A stretch of DNA of 64,000 nucleotides from the NCBI GenBank assembly GCA_963840545.1, contig CAWIZE010000010.1, positions 186,001 through 250,000 on the forward strand, written 5' to 3'. Of this stretch, positions 8,041-16,555 are shown piece after piece. Source of the DNA: JAKAWQ01 sp963840545. Lineage in GTDB: Bacteria > Pseudomonadota > Alphaproteobacteria > Acetobacterales > Acetobacteraceae. The translations under genes were made by a program, and so were the position numbers. Under the pieces are notes generated by a model that saw nothing but the letters and a program-made list of their open reading frames with translations, was not told where the DNA came from and did no database searches. The stretch's first letter is position 1; every line of letters begins with the position of its first letter.

Positions 8041-8152
8041 GCACCTGACGCACCTGACGCACCTGACGCACTTTCCTTTATAACCCCTATGCCTGCGCGC
8101 CTATGTGCTCTCTGAGAGGAAAAGTGCGTCAGTGCGTCAGTGCGTCAGTGCA
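8041..8152. repeat. Two facing short tandem arrays with the unit TGCGTCA/TGACGCA
   Basis: Three copies of GCACCTGAC plus a partial copy (9-bp period, 8041-8071) and three copies of GTGCGTCA plus a partial copy (8-bp period, 8124-8152) face each other across ~50 bp that include an AT-rich TTTCCTTTATAA stretch. The arrays are inverted relative to each other. The right array contains the stop codon of the upstream leftward gene and, because its period is 8, puts TGA in all three frames of the minus strand. The interval 7855-8144 otherwise holds no gene and may contain the promoter of the packaging operon. Confidence 0.65.
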
Positions 8153-8648
8153 ATGAACCGAAATAGACGGCCGAGGTGTTTTGTCCGCGGATCTGGGGGG
8201 GTTGTTCCCGATGCACGACGCTATCCAGGTGGGAGCGGAGGGACAGGAGGAGGCGATTTGCCCGGGCGGCTCGGCGGCGGAGGTCGCTATCCTTTCCGAA
8301 GGCGTTGCCAAGGACTGCCTCGGCCTTGGCGAGCGCGCTGGCGGTGTTTTTGAGATCGGCTCCGAGGCGTAGGTGCTCGGCTGCGGATAGTGGCGGGTCG
8401 AACCCGCGGCGGGGGGACTGTCTTTGCTCTTCTGTGAAGGGGGGCTCGCCGATGCGCTCGCGCAGCCAATTCCGCGCATCGCGGCAGGCATAGGATCTCC
8501 ATTCCGCGAGTTCGGCTTGGTTGGCATAGTAGGTGTCGTGGATGATGCTGAATTCTAACGCCCGAAGCAATCGCTCGAAAGCGCGGACGGCATTGCAGGC
8601 GCGTTGACAGTGTGCTGCGCCGTAGGCGGGGCCGACGATATTCGGCAC
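8145..8648 (-). CDS. Hypothetical phage protein, start uncertain, possibly frameshifted
   Basis: The frame from the GTG at 8648 encodes 167 residues, with helical segments (RACNAVRAFERLLRALE, LKNTASALAKAEAVLG) and several Arg/His. No family is recognised. The preceding gene ends at 8733 in an ATGA overlap with an ATG at 8736 that has a GGAG ribosome site, but that ATG is in a different frame and runs into an Arg-rich nonsense tail. The open frame of the GTG gene extends back to the same spot (VFELATLYAVLCP). The likely original gene started at 8736 and has since gained a frameshift near 8690. Function is unknown. Confidence 0.5.
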   Translation of the reverse strand: MPNIVGPAYGAAHCQRACNAVRAFERLLRALEFSIIHDTYYANQAELAEWRSYACRDARNWLRERIGEPPFTEEQRQSPRRGFDPPLSAAEHLRLGADLKNTASALAKAEAVLGNAFGKDSDLRRRAARANRLLLSLRSHLDSVVHREQPPQIRGQNTSAVYFGSLH

Positions 8649-8732
8649 CGGGCAGAGGACTGCGTAGAGGGTCGCGAGCTCGAAGACTTGTGCGGAGGGC
8701 TGTCTCGCTCTTCTCCTCCAGCGAAAGCCGTT

Positions 8733-9971
8733 TCATGGGGATGCTCCTTCTGTTCGGGGTTGCCAGAAACGTTCACCGGTGTTGCCCCGGATACCGCGAA
8801 CCCAGTGCAGATGCACGAGGGCTGCGGCGATGCGTCGCTGGTCGGCGGTGCCTACCTTTGGAAGGTCGATATGGAGGGCCTCGCGAGCTATCTGGAGGAT
8901 CGTGACGCGACCCTGACCGGCGAGGTAATCGCTGATCGGGTCTTCCCAGGCGTCGCCCTCGTACCGCGCGTCCTGCTCGGGGGTGATATGCTCGTGTTCG
9001 AATTCCGCCTCCGGCCACCACGGGATGCCGCGGCGGTACAGCGAGACGGCCTCCGCGAAGAGCTGGTCGCGATCATGCTTGAGAGCGGTGAGATCGATAA
9101 TATTCGCGTGGACCGGCCAATTCCGGCGTCCGCCGGTTTCATCCCGCAGGTAGTTTTCTTTGTTGGTGGTGCCGACAAAGACGCACTGCCGCGGCTCGGT
9201 AACTTCCTTTCGCCCGTATTTTGGGGTGTAGTTTTCCACCTTCTGCGTAATGAAAGCTTTAAGCTCCTCCGCCTCGGCTTTCGATATCGAGGACAGTTCG
9301 CTGATTTCGATCAACCATTTTCCGCGAAGGTGCTGGGAAACGCGAACGGGATCGCTCTTGAGATCGGGCAAGTTCTCGCTGTACCATTCCCCGGCGAGGA
9401 TTTTGCAAGCGGAGGACTTGAGGATTCCCTGTTTTCCTTCGAGGATGAGCATGTAGTCGCACTGGCATCCGGGCTGGTAGATCCTGGCGACCATGGAGAT
9501 CAGGAACATCCGGCCGACGGCCGAAGTGTAGGCGTTATGCTCGGCGCCGAAGTAGTAAGCGAGGAGGCGGTCGAGCCGCTGCGTCCCGTCCCATTTTAAT
9601 CCGTCGAGATAGTCGCGGACCGGGTGGAATGCGTGCTCCCGGGCGTGCAGGTCAACGGCCTGATGGGTTACGTCCCTGCCGATTTTCTCGAGGCCGCTGA
9701 GCTGCAAGAATTCCTGAAGAGCGGAAACGTCGGTGTCGGCGACGGGATGCGGCGCGAACTGCCCGTTTGCTCCTTTCTGCCCAGGGACTGGATGGTTTAG
9801 GATGGCCGAGCGTTCCATCTGGTCATAGGTGAAGAGCTCGCCGAGTCGGTCGTCACCGCGCAACGCGAGCATCGCGTTGAAGAGATTCGGCCTCGGCTCG
9901 GCATTGTTATCGACTTGACAGGCGGCGAGCCATTCGCAGCGCCGGATGTGGAAACCATCATCGCGTGCCAT
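8733..9971 (-). CDS. VapE/VirE-domain ATPase (phage primase-helicase type)
   Basis: 412 residues from the ATG at 9971. The central region carries DYLDGLKWDGTQRLDRLL, followed by the P-loop LILEGKQGILKSS, the Walker B-like KWLIEISELSS and a sensor-like CVFVGTTNKENYLRDETGGR. This order is typical of virulence-associated E (VapE) proteins, which act as replicative helicase-like ATPases in prophages and satellites. It overlaps the upstream Toprim gene by 14 bp, giving a split primase-ATPase module. The N-terminal ~60 residues are unrecognised. Confidence 0.85.
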   Translation of the reverse strand: MARDDGFHIRRCEWLAACQVDNNAEPRPNLFNAMLALRGDDRLGELFTYDQMERSAILNHPVPGQKGANGQFAPHPVADTDVSALQEFLQLSGLEKIGRDVTHQAVDLHAREHAFHPVRDYLDGLKWDGTQRLDRLLAYYFGAEHNAYTSAVGRMFLISMVARIYQPGCQCDYMLILEGKQGILKSSACKILAGEWYSENLPDLKSDPVRVSQHLRGKWLIEISELSSISKAEAEELKAFITQKVENYTPKYGRKEVTEPRQCVFVGTTNKENYLRDETGGRRNWPVHANIIDLTALKHDRDQLFAEAVSLYRRGIPWWPEAEFEHEHITPEQDARYEGDAWEDPISDYLAGQGRVTILQIAREALHIDLPKVGTADQRRIAAALVHLHWVRGIRGNTGERFWQPRTEGASP

Positions 9972-10830
9972 AGGCGCGCTCCATGAGAATATCGTTGAAG
10001 TCTTCGCTGTAATTGTCGGGCGAGGCGATCCGCACCCTCCGCCCCTCGCGCGACCATCGCAGCGCAGCGTCCGTCGCGGCCCGCTCGCCGAATATGTCGG
10101 CGTCGGCGGCGATGATGATGCTCTTCACCTCCGGCGGCAGCACGAGCCCGCGCGCCAGATTTCCCCCGGAGATCGCGGCCCATGCCGGCAGGCCGAGAAG
10201 CTTGCCGGCGCTGGCACTCGTCTCGATGCCTTCGCCGATCACCAGCTCGGGCGCGATGGGATCAATGCGAACAGCGCCGCCCCATATTGGCCCGAGACTT
10301 GCCTTCGCTGGCTCGATATTGGCCTTGTTTCCGGAAGCGGTGATGTAGCTGCGATGGACCCCGAGAACCCGGTCGTCCACCCCTTGCACTAGCGCGATCA
10401 TCGCCGGATTGCGACCGGCCTCGGGATGCGGAACGTCGCGCCGATAGCGAAGCGCGGCCGATCCGATGACGTGCTCGATATGCCGAGTTCGCAGATAGAG
10501 CTCCGCCGGCGTGCCGCGCACCGGATCGGCGCCGTTCCACAAACGCGCTGCGGCTGCCTGCTTGCGCTCGCGCGCCTCGGTTTCACTCTCTGCGTCTGGC
10601 CGCTCCGGCGCGCTCCAGGACCCGCCCATAATCTGCATCATGGCGCGGTCGAGATCATCGCGGCTGCATCCGTTCGCGCAATAAAGGCTCGGGCGGTTGC
10701 CCTTGCCGGCGCGGACGGCGAACGAAAGTTTATAGCCGCATGCGGGACAATTGCCGCGCCACGATCTGGCGTATCGCTTGAGCCCGAGCCGGTCGGCGAA
10801 GTCGCGGGCCGTGATGAGTGGCGCATTCAT
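9958..10830 (-). CDS. Toprim-domain primase
   Basis: 290 residues from the ATG at 10830 (ATGA overlap with the helicase end). The N-terminus has a zinc-binding pattern with four cysteines (CPACGYKL and, ~20 residues later, YCANGCSRDDL). The C-terminal third is a Toprim fold with the catalytic Glu in ELVIGEGIETSAS and the acidic pair in IIIAADADIFGE. Such primases prime replication of phage and satellite genomes, and this one adjoins the VapE ATPase. The longer frame upstream from 10887 is rejected because it lies inside the helicase gene. Confidence 0.85.
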   Translation of the reverse strand: MNAPLITARDFADRLGLKRYARSWRGNCPACGYKLSFAVRAGKGNRPSLYCANGCSRDDLDRAMMQIMGGSWSAPERPDAESETEARERKQAAAARLWNGADPVRGTPAELYLRTRHIEHVIGSAALRYRRDVPHPEAGRNPAMIALVQGVDDRVLGVHRSYITASGNKANIEPAKASLGPIWGGAVRIDPIAPELVIGEGIETSASAGKLLGLPAWAAISGGNLARGLVLPPEVKSIIIAADADIFGERAATDAALRWSREGRRVRIASPDNYSEDFNDILMERAYGTR

Positions 10831-12311
10831 GCCGCTTCTCCCTGCTCGCGCTGCTGCTGCGCCTCGATCCTCCGAAAGAACGTCCATCCCGGCTTATAGC
10901 CGCGCGCCATCTGAATTACCCGGAGCCGCTCGTATCGATCTCCCGCGAGCTCGACCAGCTTGAAGAAATCGCGCCCGCGAGCCGTGCGGATGTCGATCCC
11001 TTCGGCCCAGGCCGGCCTAAGATCGATCGCGGCGAGCGTGCCCGCGGTCTCCCGCGGCACCTCTACGTGCGAGAAGAAGCAGCCTGGAGCGTCGGGCAAC
11101 GGACAGGCGGCCGGCGTAGAGCCGAGCGGGAAAACGATGTCGCAGGCGCGGCATTTGCGGACGGTGGGCGCGACCGCTTCGCCCTTGCGGCGCTTGACGC
11201 TGGTGAGGCTCCACTCATGCGGCGCATCGGGCATGCCGTGCCGGAAAACGTTGCCGACATGGTCCAAAATCACGGCAGGTCGAGCCGTCCGGCTTGGGCC
11301 GGAGGCAGCGTCCGATTTGCTGGCGAAAGAGCGCGAAAGATTGCGTCGGTCTCAAGAGAATCGCGCCCCCTACAGAGGGAGCGTCGAACCCCTCGGAAAT
11401 GAGCGCGCACGAGGTCAGCACCTTGAGCTCGCCGTCGCGCAAGCGGGTGACCAGGTCGCCGCGCTCGGCAGCGGCCAGCGTTCCGTCTATCGACGCGGCG
11501 CTTATTTCGTTGGCGCGGAATTCCGCTGCGACGTGCTCCGCGTGTGCAACCGTGATGCAGAACGCGATCGCCGTCCGGCCGGCTAGGTGCGATCTGTAGT
11601 GCTGGACTACGTTTCCTGTGATTGCCGTGCGATCCACTGCGCGCGTAAGATCATCGGCGCGATAGTCTCCGCCGAGCGTTCTAACTCCGCGAAGGTCGAT
11701 CCCCGCGTCGGGCGCGAGATAAATAAATGGAGCGAGGAAGCCCTGCTCGATGAGCTCGCGAACCCCAGGGCCGATCACCATCTCCTGGAACACGTCGCCG
11801 AGACCGCGGCCGTCGAGCCGTTCCGGTGTCGCACTGACTCCGAGCACCTTGGCCTCGGGCCACGCATCGAGCACCTCGCGCCATGTTTCGGCTACGGCAT
11901 GATGCGATTCGTCGATAATGATGAAGCCCGGCTCGGCGATTTTATCGAGCCGCTTGGCGACGGTCTGGACCATTCCGATCTGCACGATCTCGTCCGTCAT
12001 CGGGTGGCCCGGCTGGATGCGACCGTGCGCAACCCCCATCGCGGTGAATGTATTGCTAGTCTGATCGGCGATTTCGGCGCGATGGACAATAACGAGGACG
12101 GCGATTCCAGCGCTCACCGCGTGCCGCCTCCATCCGGAGACTGGGCTCGCGCCCTGAATTTTTCTGCGGCGGCAACGGCGAGATAGCAGAAGCAGACGGT
12201 TTTCCCCGAGCCGGTCGGCGCGACATAGAGGACGCGCCGCTTGCCGCTGCCGAAGGCCGCTCGAATCCGCTCAACGTCCCTCTGCTGGTATGGGCGCAAG
12301 ATGGGCGTCAT
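10827..12311 (-). pseudogene. Superfamily 2 DEAD/DEAH-type helicase, broken into three frames
   Basis: Part 1 (12114-12311) holds RPYQQRDVERIRAAF and the Walker A VLYVAPTGSGKT. Part 2 (11215-12117) holds the HRAEI motif, DEAH-like IIIDESHH, GVSATPERLDG and LFRQQIGRCLRP. Part 3 (10827 to ~11276) holds the C-terminal VILDHVGNVFRHG and a CxxC-type zinc region. One extra base at ~11277 (ACC-T-GCC) separates parts 2 and 3. Parts 1 and 2 meet in a GTGA start/stop overlap at 12114-12117, which could be a second frameshift or a real split. The intact enzyme would be an ATP-dependent helicase of ~490 residues serving island replication. Confidence 0.8.
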
Positions 12312-12517
12312 CTCTGCGCCCTCGGCGCAACCGCGCGCGCATCGAAAGCAGCCCAGCGCGTGAGCGCGAAGCCGGCGGCGCGCGCATACCACGTGGCGAT
12401 GGTCGGGCTGCGGTCTACGTCCTCGCGAGCGGGGGCAAACGTCCCGCCGCCGGGAGGTTTCGCGGTCGTTGCGCGCCGCAGGGCCGCGCGGGTCAATGGG
12501 CTCAAATCGACCTCCAT
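12308..12517 (-). CDS. Small hypothetical phage protein
   Basis: 69 residues from the ATG at 12517 (a TTG codon directly precedes it). Its stop overlaps the helicase start as ATGA. It is basic and Ala-rich with no recognisable fold (TWYARAAGFALTRWAAFDAR). The overlap and the placement between the excisionase-like gene and the helicase favour a genuine gene. Confidence 0.5.
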   Translation of the reverse strand: MEVDLSPLTRAALRRATTAKPPGGGTFAPAREDVDRSPTIATWYARAAGFALTRWAAFDARAVAPRAQR

Positions 12518-12625
12518 CAAATTGAGGAAGGCCGCATTGACGCGAGGTGCCCTGGCGTCTATCTCTCCGGTGCCGCCGTAGAAACAGACCAGGGAAAGCC
12601 CGTCGCGTCGCCGCGGCGGGTTTTT

Positions 12626-12900
12626 CTATCCAGTGACGTGCTGCTCGGCGGCGGCGGTTCGCTTCGAGGGCGCCTTGATCCGGGCCGGCGGCAGCGATCG
12701 CAAGAATTCGAGACCATAATCGACATCGATCAGCAAGCTTTTCCCCGCTTGACGGCGCGAAGCTCGCCCGTCCCGAGCAGCTCGTAAATTGTGCGGCGGC
12801 CTAGCCCGGACAGCGCGCCGAAAGTTTCAACATCGGCGAAGGCGGGACGCGCTGGGGCGACCGTCGAGTGCAGCGCCGTGGTGGTGTAGGGATCGGTCAT
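12626..12900 (-). CDS. Excisionase-like helix-turn-helix protein, -1 frameshift at a slippery-type heptamer
   Basis: From the ATG at 12900 the zero frame gives 56 residues with an AlpA/Xis-like HTH (ALSGLGRRTIYELLGTGELR, then AVKRGK) and stops at 12730, two codons past the sequence G-GGA-AAA (12739-12745 on this strand). A -1 slip on that heptamer continues directly as SLLIDVDYGLEFLRSLPPAR to a stop at 12626, giving a 91-residue protein with the normal KRGKxxLID wing. Either one A is missing from the run, through mutation or error, or the gene uses -1 frameshifting. Lambda's G/GT tail gene uses a similar GGGAAAG site. Confidence 0.65.
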
Positions 12901-12968
12901 TTTCTCCTCGCATCACATGAGTGCGTCGTGATGCAGGGATCAATGACGAAGATGAGGCGCGCGTAGAA

Positions 12969-12996
12969 GGAGCCAAACTCGCCTGAATTTGGCTCC
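12969..12996 (-). terminator. Stem-loop after the 13001-13639 gene
   Basis: GGAGCCAAA (12969-12977) and its reverse complement (12988-12996) form a perfect 9-bp stem with a 10-base loop, directly after the stop codon at 13001. There is no clear T-run on either strand, so termination may be weak or the element may act as a processing hairpin between the integrase pair and the excisionase-like gene. Confidence 0.5.
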
Positions 12997-13000
12997 CCCC

Positions 13001-13639
13001 TCAGTGTGCTGAGCTTCGGTCCCGACGGCGGGGGCGCATGGCAGCGGCGAACCCGGATGCGTCCAGCTTCATGTCCTTGAGCTCGGCCTTAAAAAAATAC
13101 TCGACCAGCGACGCGCCGACGACGGCGGTTACGCTGTGCTCTTTCTGCTTGCTGAGCGACCTTCTATAGCCGGCTTCGCGCATCGCTTTGGAGATCAAAT
13201 CCGCGAGCTTATGACCGTACGCGTGCCACCTCTCTTCGGGACGACCGCGCTTCGCCACGACCGGCGTTCGCCTCGCGACGATTCCGAATTGTTGCAGCAT
13301 CTCGTCCACGCCAGAAAACGTGCGGACGAAGAAAGGCGACGCCTCGGAAGCCGCCGGCCAATAGTCGAGCCAAGCGGCGCGCAGATTGGCGGCGGCGCGA
13401 AGCAGCTCCTCGCGGCACTCCTGCGCTCGCTCTTCGGCATCCACGGCGCCGGGACCCTCTGTCAAAAGGACGATCCCCAGCGCGAGCTTTTCGAGCGCGT
13501 CGTCCGAGGGGACGGGATCACCGTGTTTCAGCGCGAGGCCGAGCCATTCCTTTAGTTGGGCGACGCTCACGCGCTCAGGCGGATTTTGTCCCATGGCCCG
13601 CAGATACTCGCGCATGGGATCGGCGGATCGGGCGCTCAC
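13001..13639 (-). CDS. Hypothetical protein coupled to the integrase
   Basis: 212 residues from the GTG at 13639, which overlaps the integrase stop as GTGA. The N-terminal part contains VAQLKEWLGLALKHGDPVP, and the middle and C-terminal parts are helical with a basic end (MRPRRRDRSS). No family is recognised. Internal ATGs exist (about 13615), so the exact start is open. The strong coupling to the integrase suggests a role in regulation or integration of the island, which is inference only. Confidence 0.55.
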   Translation of the reverse strand: MSARSADPMREYLRAMGQNPPERVSVAQLKEWLGLALKHGDPVPSDDALEKLALGIVLLTEGPGAVDAEERAQECREELLRAAANLRAAWLDYWPAASEASPFFVRTFSGVDEMLQQFGIVARRTPVVAKRGRPEERWHAYGHKLADLISKAMREAGYRRSLSKQKEHSVTAVVGASLVEYFFKAELKDMKLDASGFAAAMRPRRRDRSSAH

Positions 13640-14865
13640 GCCACCACCGCCGCCCGGCGGAGCTCGGCCATGACGCCCTTGCGGCCCATGCAGTGGTCCG
13701 CCCACACCTGCATCAGCACGCGGCGCCGGTCGAGCAGGTCGCCGCGCTGATAGGCATCGTGCAACTTGCCCCGGGAGTGGGCGAGCGCCGCTTCGGCGAG
13801 GTCCTCTGGCTTCCCTGTGTCGCTGCACCAGGTCCGGAAAGCCGCCCGCATGCCATGGATGGTGCAGCCGCTCGGCAGGAGCTTCCCGAGCGCGACATCG
13901 CTGAGGGGGTTGGCGCCATAGGCCGAAAACACGACCTCGCCAGGCTCGCCGTGGTCCGGCAGGCAGGCCAGCGCGTCGGCGCTGAGCGGCGTCCGGTGCT
14001 CGGCCCCCGCCTTCATGCGGCCGCCAGGGACGGTCCAGAGGCGTGCCTTCGGGTCGATCTCGCCCCAGGCCATGCCGCGCACCTCGCCGGACCGGGCCGC
14101 CGTCAAGATCAGAAAGCGCAGCGCTGGGGCAGCCGTTCCTTCCCGCTCCTCGAGCCCCCGCATGAGTGCAGGAAGATCGTCGTAGGGAAGTGCAGCGTGG
14201 TGCCCATCGGTGCCGCGCTCGGCGTGCAGCGCTGCCTTCACCTTACTGGGCTTCGGCAATAGGTTGTCTAGATGGCCGCGCCAACGTGCCGGGTTTTCGC
14301 CCCCGCGCCAGTCCCGGCTCTTGGCGTAGTCGAGCAAAACCTCAATGCGCTGGCGGACCCTACTCGCCGTCTCTGGCTTCACCTGCCAGATTGGCTCGAG
14401 CACCTTCATCACGTCGCCGGTGACGATCGCGTTGACGGCCATGCTGCCGAGCTGGGGCAGCACGTAATCCCGGAGCGATTGTTCCCACTGATCCGCATGC
14501 GTCTGGCTGCGCCAGCCGGCGCGGTGAGCGCCAATGTAGAGAGTGGCGATCTCCTTAAGGCTGACCTTCGCCAAGACGGCGCGCTTCTCTTCCGCCTTCC
14601 TCGCCAACGGATCGATCTTGTCGGCGAGCATCTGGCGCATCCGCCGTGCCCGCTCCCGCGCCTCGGCGACCCCGAAGGTGTGCGCCGCGCCCAGGCCGGC
14701 TTCGTGCGCCCGGTAGCCGACCATATACCGCATCACCCAGGACGCGGCCCCGTTGCGGCCGACCCGGAGCGCCAGACCGCCGCCGTCGCCGTACAGACCG
14801 GGCTTCCCCGCCTTTACCAGCGCCGCCACCCGGGCGGGGCTGAGCTTGTTCATCTTGCGTGCCAT
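13636..14865 (-). CDS. int: Tyrosine recombinase / integrase, P4 type
   Basis: 409 residues from the ATG at 14865. The N-terminal ~85 residues match the arm-binding domain of P4-type integrases (LYGDGGGLALRVGRNGAASW). A core-binding helical domain follows, then the catalytic domain with Arg in LTAARSGEVRG, the H-x-x-R pair in TIHGMRAAFRTW, a further His in ALAHSRG and the nucleophile Tyr in AYQRGDLLDRRR. It starts 146 bp from the 3' end of tRNA-Ser, the usual arrangement for integrases that use a tRNA 3' end as target. In-frame Met codons up to 14895 are possible alternative starts. Confidence 0.92.
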   Translation of the reverse strand: MARKMNKLSPARVAALVKAGKPGLYGDGGGLALRVGRNGAASWVMRYMVGYRAHEAGLGAAHTFGVAEARERARRMRQMLADKIDPLARKAEEKRAVLAKVSLKEIATLYIGAHRAGWRSQTHADQWEQSLRDYVLPQLGSMAVNAIVTGDVMKVLEPIWQVKPETASRVRQRIEVLLDYAKSRDWRGGENPARWRGHLDNLLPKPSKVKAALHAERGTDGHHAALPYDDLPALMRGLEEREGTAAPALRFLILTAARSGEVRGMAWGEIDPKARLWTVPGGRMKAGAEHRTPLSADALACLPDHGEPGEVVFSAYGANPLSDVALGKLLPSGCTIHGMRAAFRTWCSDTGKPEDLAEAALAHSRGKLHDAYQRGDLLDRRRVLMQVWADHCMGRKGVMAELRRAAVVA

Positions 14866-15010
14866 TGGGATGCTATCCTTGCGCGCGTCCATCAAACGAA
14901 ATGGAGATATAGGCGCACGTCACCGCACGGTCAAGCACATAAAGATGAGCGGGGATGGCGGATTTCCGCGGAATTTGGAACGTCGGCGCGCTGTGGCGCA
15001 CGGGTAGGTT

Positions 15011-15022
15011 TCGGATGGGGTG
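15011..15022. repeat. Candidate right attachment site (attR) within the tRNA-Ser 3' end
   Basis: TCGGATGGGGTG here covers the acceptor-stem end of the tRNA-Ser gene and is repeated exactly at 1174-1185. Integration would leave the tRNA intact on this side. Confidence 0.45.
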
Positions 15023-15096
15023 GGATTCGAACCCACGAACCCTTGCGGGTTGGCGGTTTTCAAGACCGCTGCCTTAAACCGCTCGGCCACCCATCC
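15012..15096 (-). tRNA. tRNA-Ser (anticodon UGA)
   Basis: On the minus strand the sequence starts GGATGGGTGGCCGAGCGG and ends with the T-arm GTGGGTTCGAATCCCAC and acceptor CCCATCC. The anticodon loop CTTGAAA gives UGA, and a long variable arm (AACCCGCAAGGGTT) marks a class II serine tRNA. The 7-bp acceptor stem pairs perfectly, and CCA is not encoded. It serves as the likely integration target of the neighbouring island. Confidence 0.95.
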
Positions 15097-15215
15097 GTGG
15101 CACCCCCGACCGTACCGGACACCGCCCGCCCCCGGCAACCGAGCACCCCCGCCCGCTTGGCAGGCCGAGGGCCTGTGCTATCCCTCCGCGCCATCGGCAG
15201 CAAAGGATCGCCCGG

Positions 15216-16547
15216 GTGCGAATCGCAATGATCGGCGGCGGCTATGTCGGCCTCGTCTCCGCCGCCTGCTTCGCCGAATTCGGCGTCGAGGTGGCGCTGG
15301 TCGAGACCGACCCCGCCCGCCTCCGCCAGCTCCAGGACGGCGGCATCCCCATCTACGAGCCCGGCCTCGATACCCTCGTCGCCGCCAATGCCCGCGCCGG
15401 CCGGCTCACCTTCGGCGCCGATCTCGCCGCCGCGCTGGCGGGCGCCGAGGCCGTCTTCATCGCCGTCGGCACACCCACGCGCCGCGGCGACGGCCACGCC
15501 GACCTCACCTATGTCTTCAAGGCGGTCGAGCAGATCGCCGCCGCGCTGAGCCACGAAACCGTGATCGTCACCAAATCCACCGTGCCGATCGGCACGGGGC
15601 GCAAGATCGAGGCCGTGCTCCGCGAGCTCCGCCCCGATCTCTCCCTCGCGGTCGCCTCCAATCCGGAATTCCTCCGCGAAGGCAACGCGATCACCGATTT
15701 CATGCGCCCCGACCGCGTCGTCATCGGCGCCGAATCGGAGCGCGCGCGCGACGTGCTCCGCCGCCTCTACCGCCCCCTCTATTTGATCGAAACGCCCATC
15801 CTCGTCACCGCGCTCGAGACCGCCGAGCTCATCAAATACGCCGCCAACTCCTTTCTTGCGATGAAGGTCACCTTCATCAACGAGATGGCGGATCTTTGCG
15901 AGCATATCGGCGCGGACGTGCACGATGTCGCCCGCGGCATCGGGCTCGATGGCCGCATCGGCCGGAAATTCCTCCATCCCGGCCCCGGTTTCGGCGGCTC
16001 GTGCTTTCCCAAGGACACCCTCGCCCTGGTCCGCATGGCCCAGGAGCACGACGCGCCGACCCGCCTCATCGAGGCCGTCGTCGCAGTCAACGACGCGCGC
16101 AAGGCGACCATGGCCGCCCGCGTCCTCGCCGCTTGCGGCGGCTCGGTCCGCGGGCTGACGATTGCCGTCCTCGGCCTCACCTTCAAGCCCGAGACGGACG
16201 ACATGCGCGACGCGCCCTCGCTCCCGCTCGTCACCCGCCTGGTCGCCGAGGGCGCCGCCGTCCGCGCCTTCGACCCGGCCGGCATGGAAGCCGCCCGTCC
16301 GCTGCTCCCGCCTTCCATCGCCTGGTGCCAGAGTGCAATCGAGGCCGCCACCGGCGCCGACGCGCTCGTCATCGTCACCGAGTGGAACGAGTTCCGCGCC
16401 CTCGCGCCCCAGCGCCTCCGCGCCGCGATGCGCGGGGCCCGCATCGTCGATCTGCGCAACGTCTTCGACCCCGCCGCCATGCGCGCCGCCGGCTTTTCCT
16501 ATCTTGGCCTCGGTCGGCCCCAGCCGCTCGGCGATAGCCCCGCCTGA
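15216..16547 (+). CDS. ugd: UDP-glucose 6-dehydrogenase
   Basis: 443 residues from the GTG at 15216. It oxidises UDP-glucose to UDP-glucuronate with two NAD+ and supplies precursors for exopolysaccharide or LPS. The Rossmann motif MIGGGYVGLVSAACFAEFG is at the N-terminus. The catalytic cysteine lies in GFGGSCFPKD (about residue 264), and the dimerisation and C-terminal UDP-binding domains follow (LGLTFKPETDDMRDAPS). Length is normal for the UDP-glucose/GDP-mannose dehydrogenase family. It is a single gene, followed after 8 bp by the glycosylase gene, with which it may be cotranscribed. Confidence 0.93.
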   Translation: MRIAMIGGGYVGLVSAACFAEFGVEVALVETDPARLRQLQDGGIPIYEPGLDTLVAANARAGRLTFGADLAAALAGAEAVFIAVGTPTRRGDGHADLTYVFKAVEQIAAALSHETVIVTKSTVPIGTGRKIEAVLRELRPDLSLAVASNPEFLREGNAITDFMRPDRVVIGAESERARDVLRRLYRPLYLIETPILVTALETAELIKYAANSFLAMKVTFINEMADLCEHIGADVHDVARGIGLDGRIGRKFLHPGPGFGGSCFPKDTLALVRMAQEHDAPTRLIEAVVAVNDARKATMAARVLAACGGSVRGLTIAVLGLTFKPETDDMRDAPSLPLVTRLVAEGAAVRAFDPAGMEAARPLLPPSIAWCQSAIEAATGADALVIVTEWNEFRALAPQRLRAAMRGARIVDLRNVFDPAAMRAAGFSYLGLGRPQPLGDSPA

Positions 16548-16555
16548 CCGTTCTC

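Larger units (their letters stand above)
1174..15022. mobile_element. Degraded prophage / phage-derived integrative island at tRNA-Ser
   Basis: A P4-type integrase lies with its start next to the tRNA-Ser gene. Leftwards follow an excisionase-like HTH protein, helicase, Toprim primase, VapE-like ATPase, small and large terminase subunits, several hypothetical proteins and one baseplate-like protein, nearly all on the minus strand and mostly coupled by 4-bp start/stop overlaps. No portal, capsid, tail-tube, tape-measure or lysis gene is recognisable, and terL, the helicase and the excisionase-like gene contain frameshifts. The ends are set by the 12-bp direct repeat. It is either a decaying prophage or a satellite that keeps only replication and packaging genes. 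Confidence 0.75.

Noticed and set aside
8041..8152. Possible CRISPR-like array
   Set aside because: Units are 8-9 bp, directly abutting with no spacers, and no cas genes are present. The 15-16 bp arrays elsewhere also lack spacers.
12969..12996. Attachment site or recombination target
   Set aside because: It is a simple 9-bp stem directly after a stop codon with no matching copy elsewhere in the window that I could find, so it is better explained as a transcript-end hairpin.
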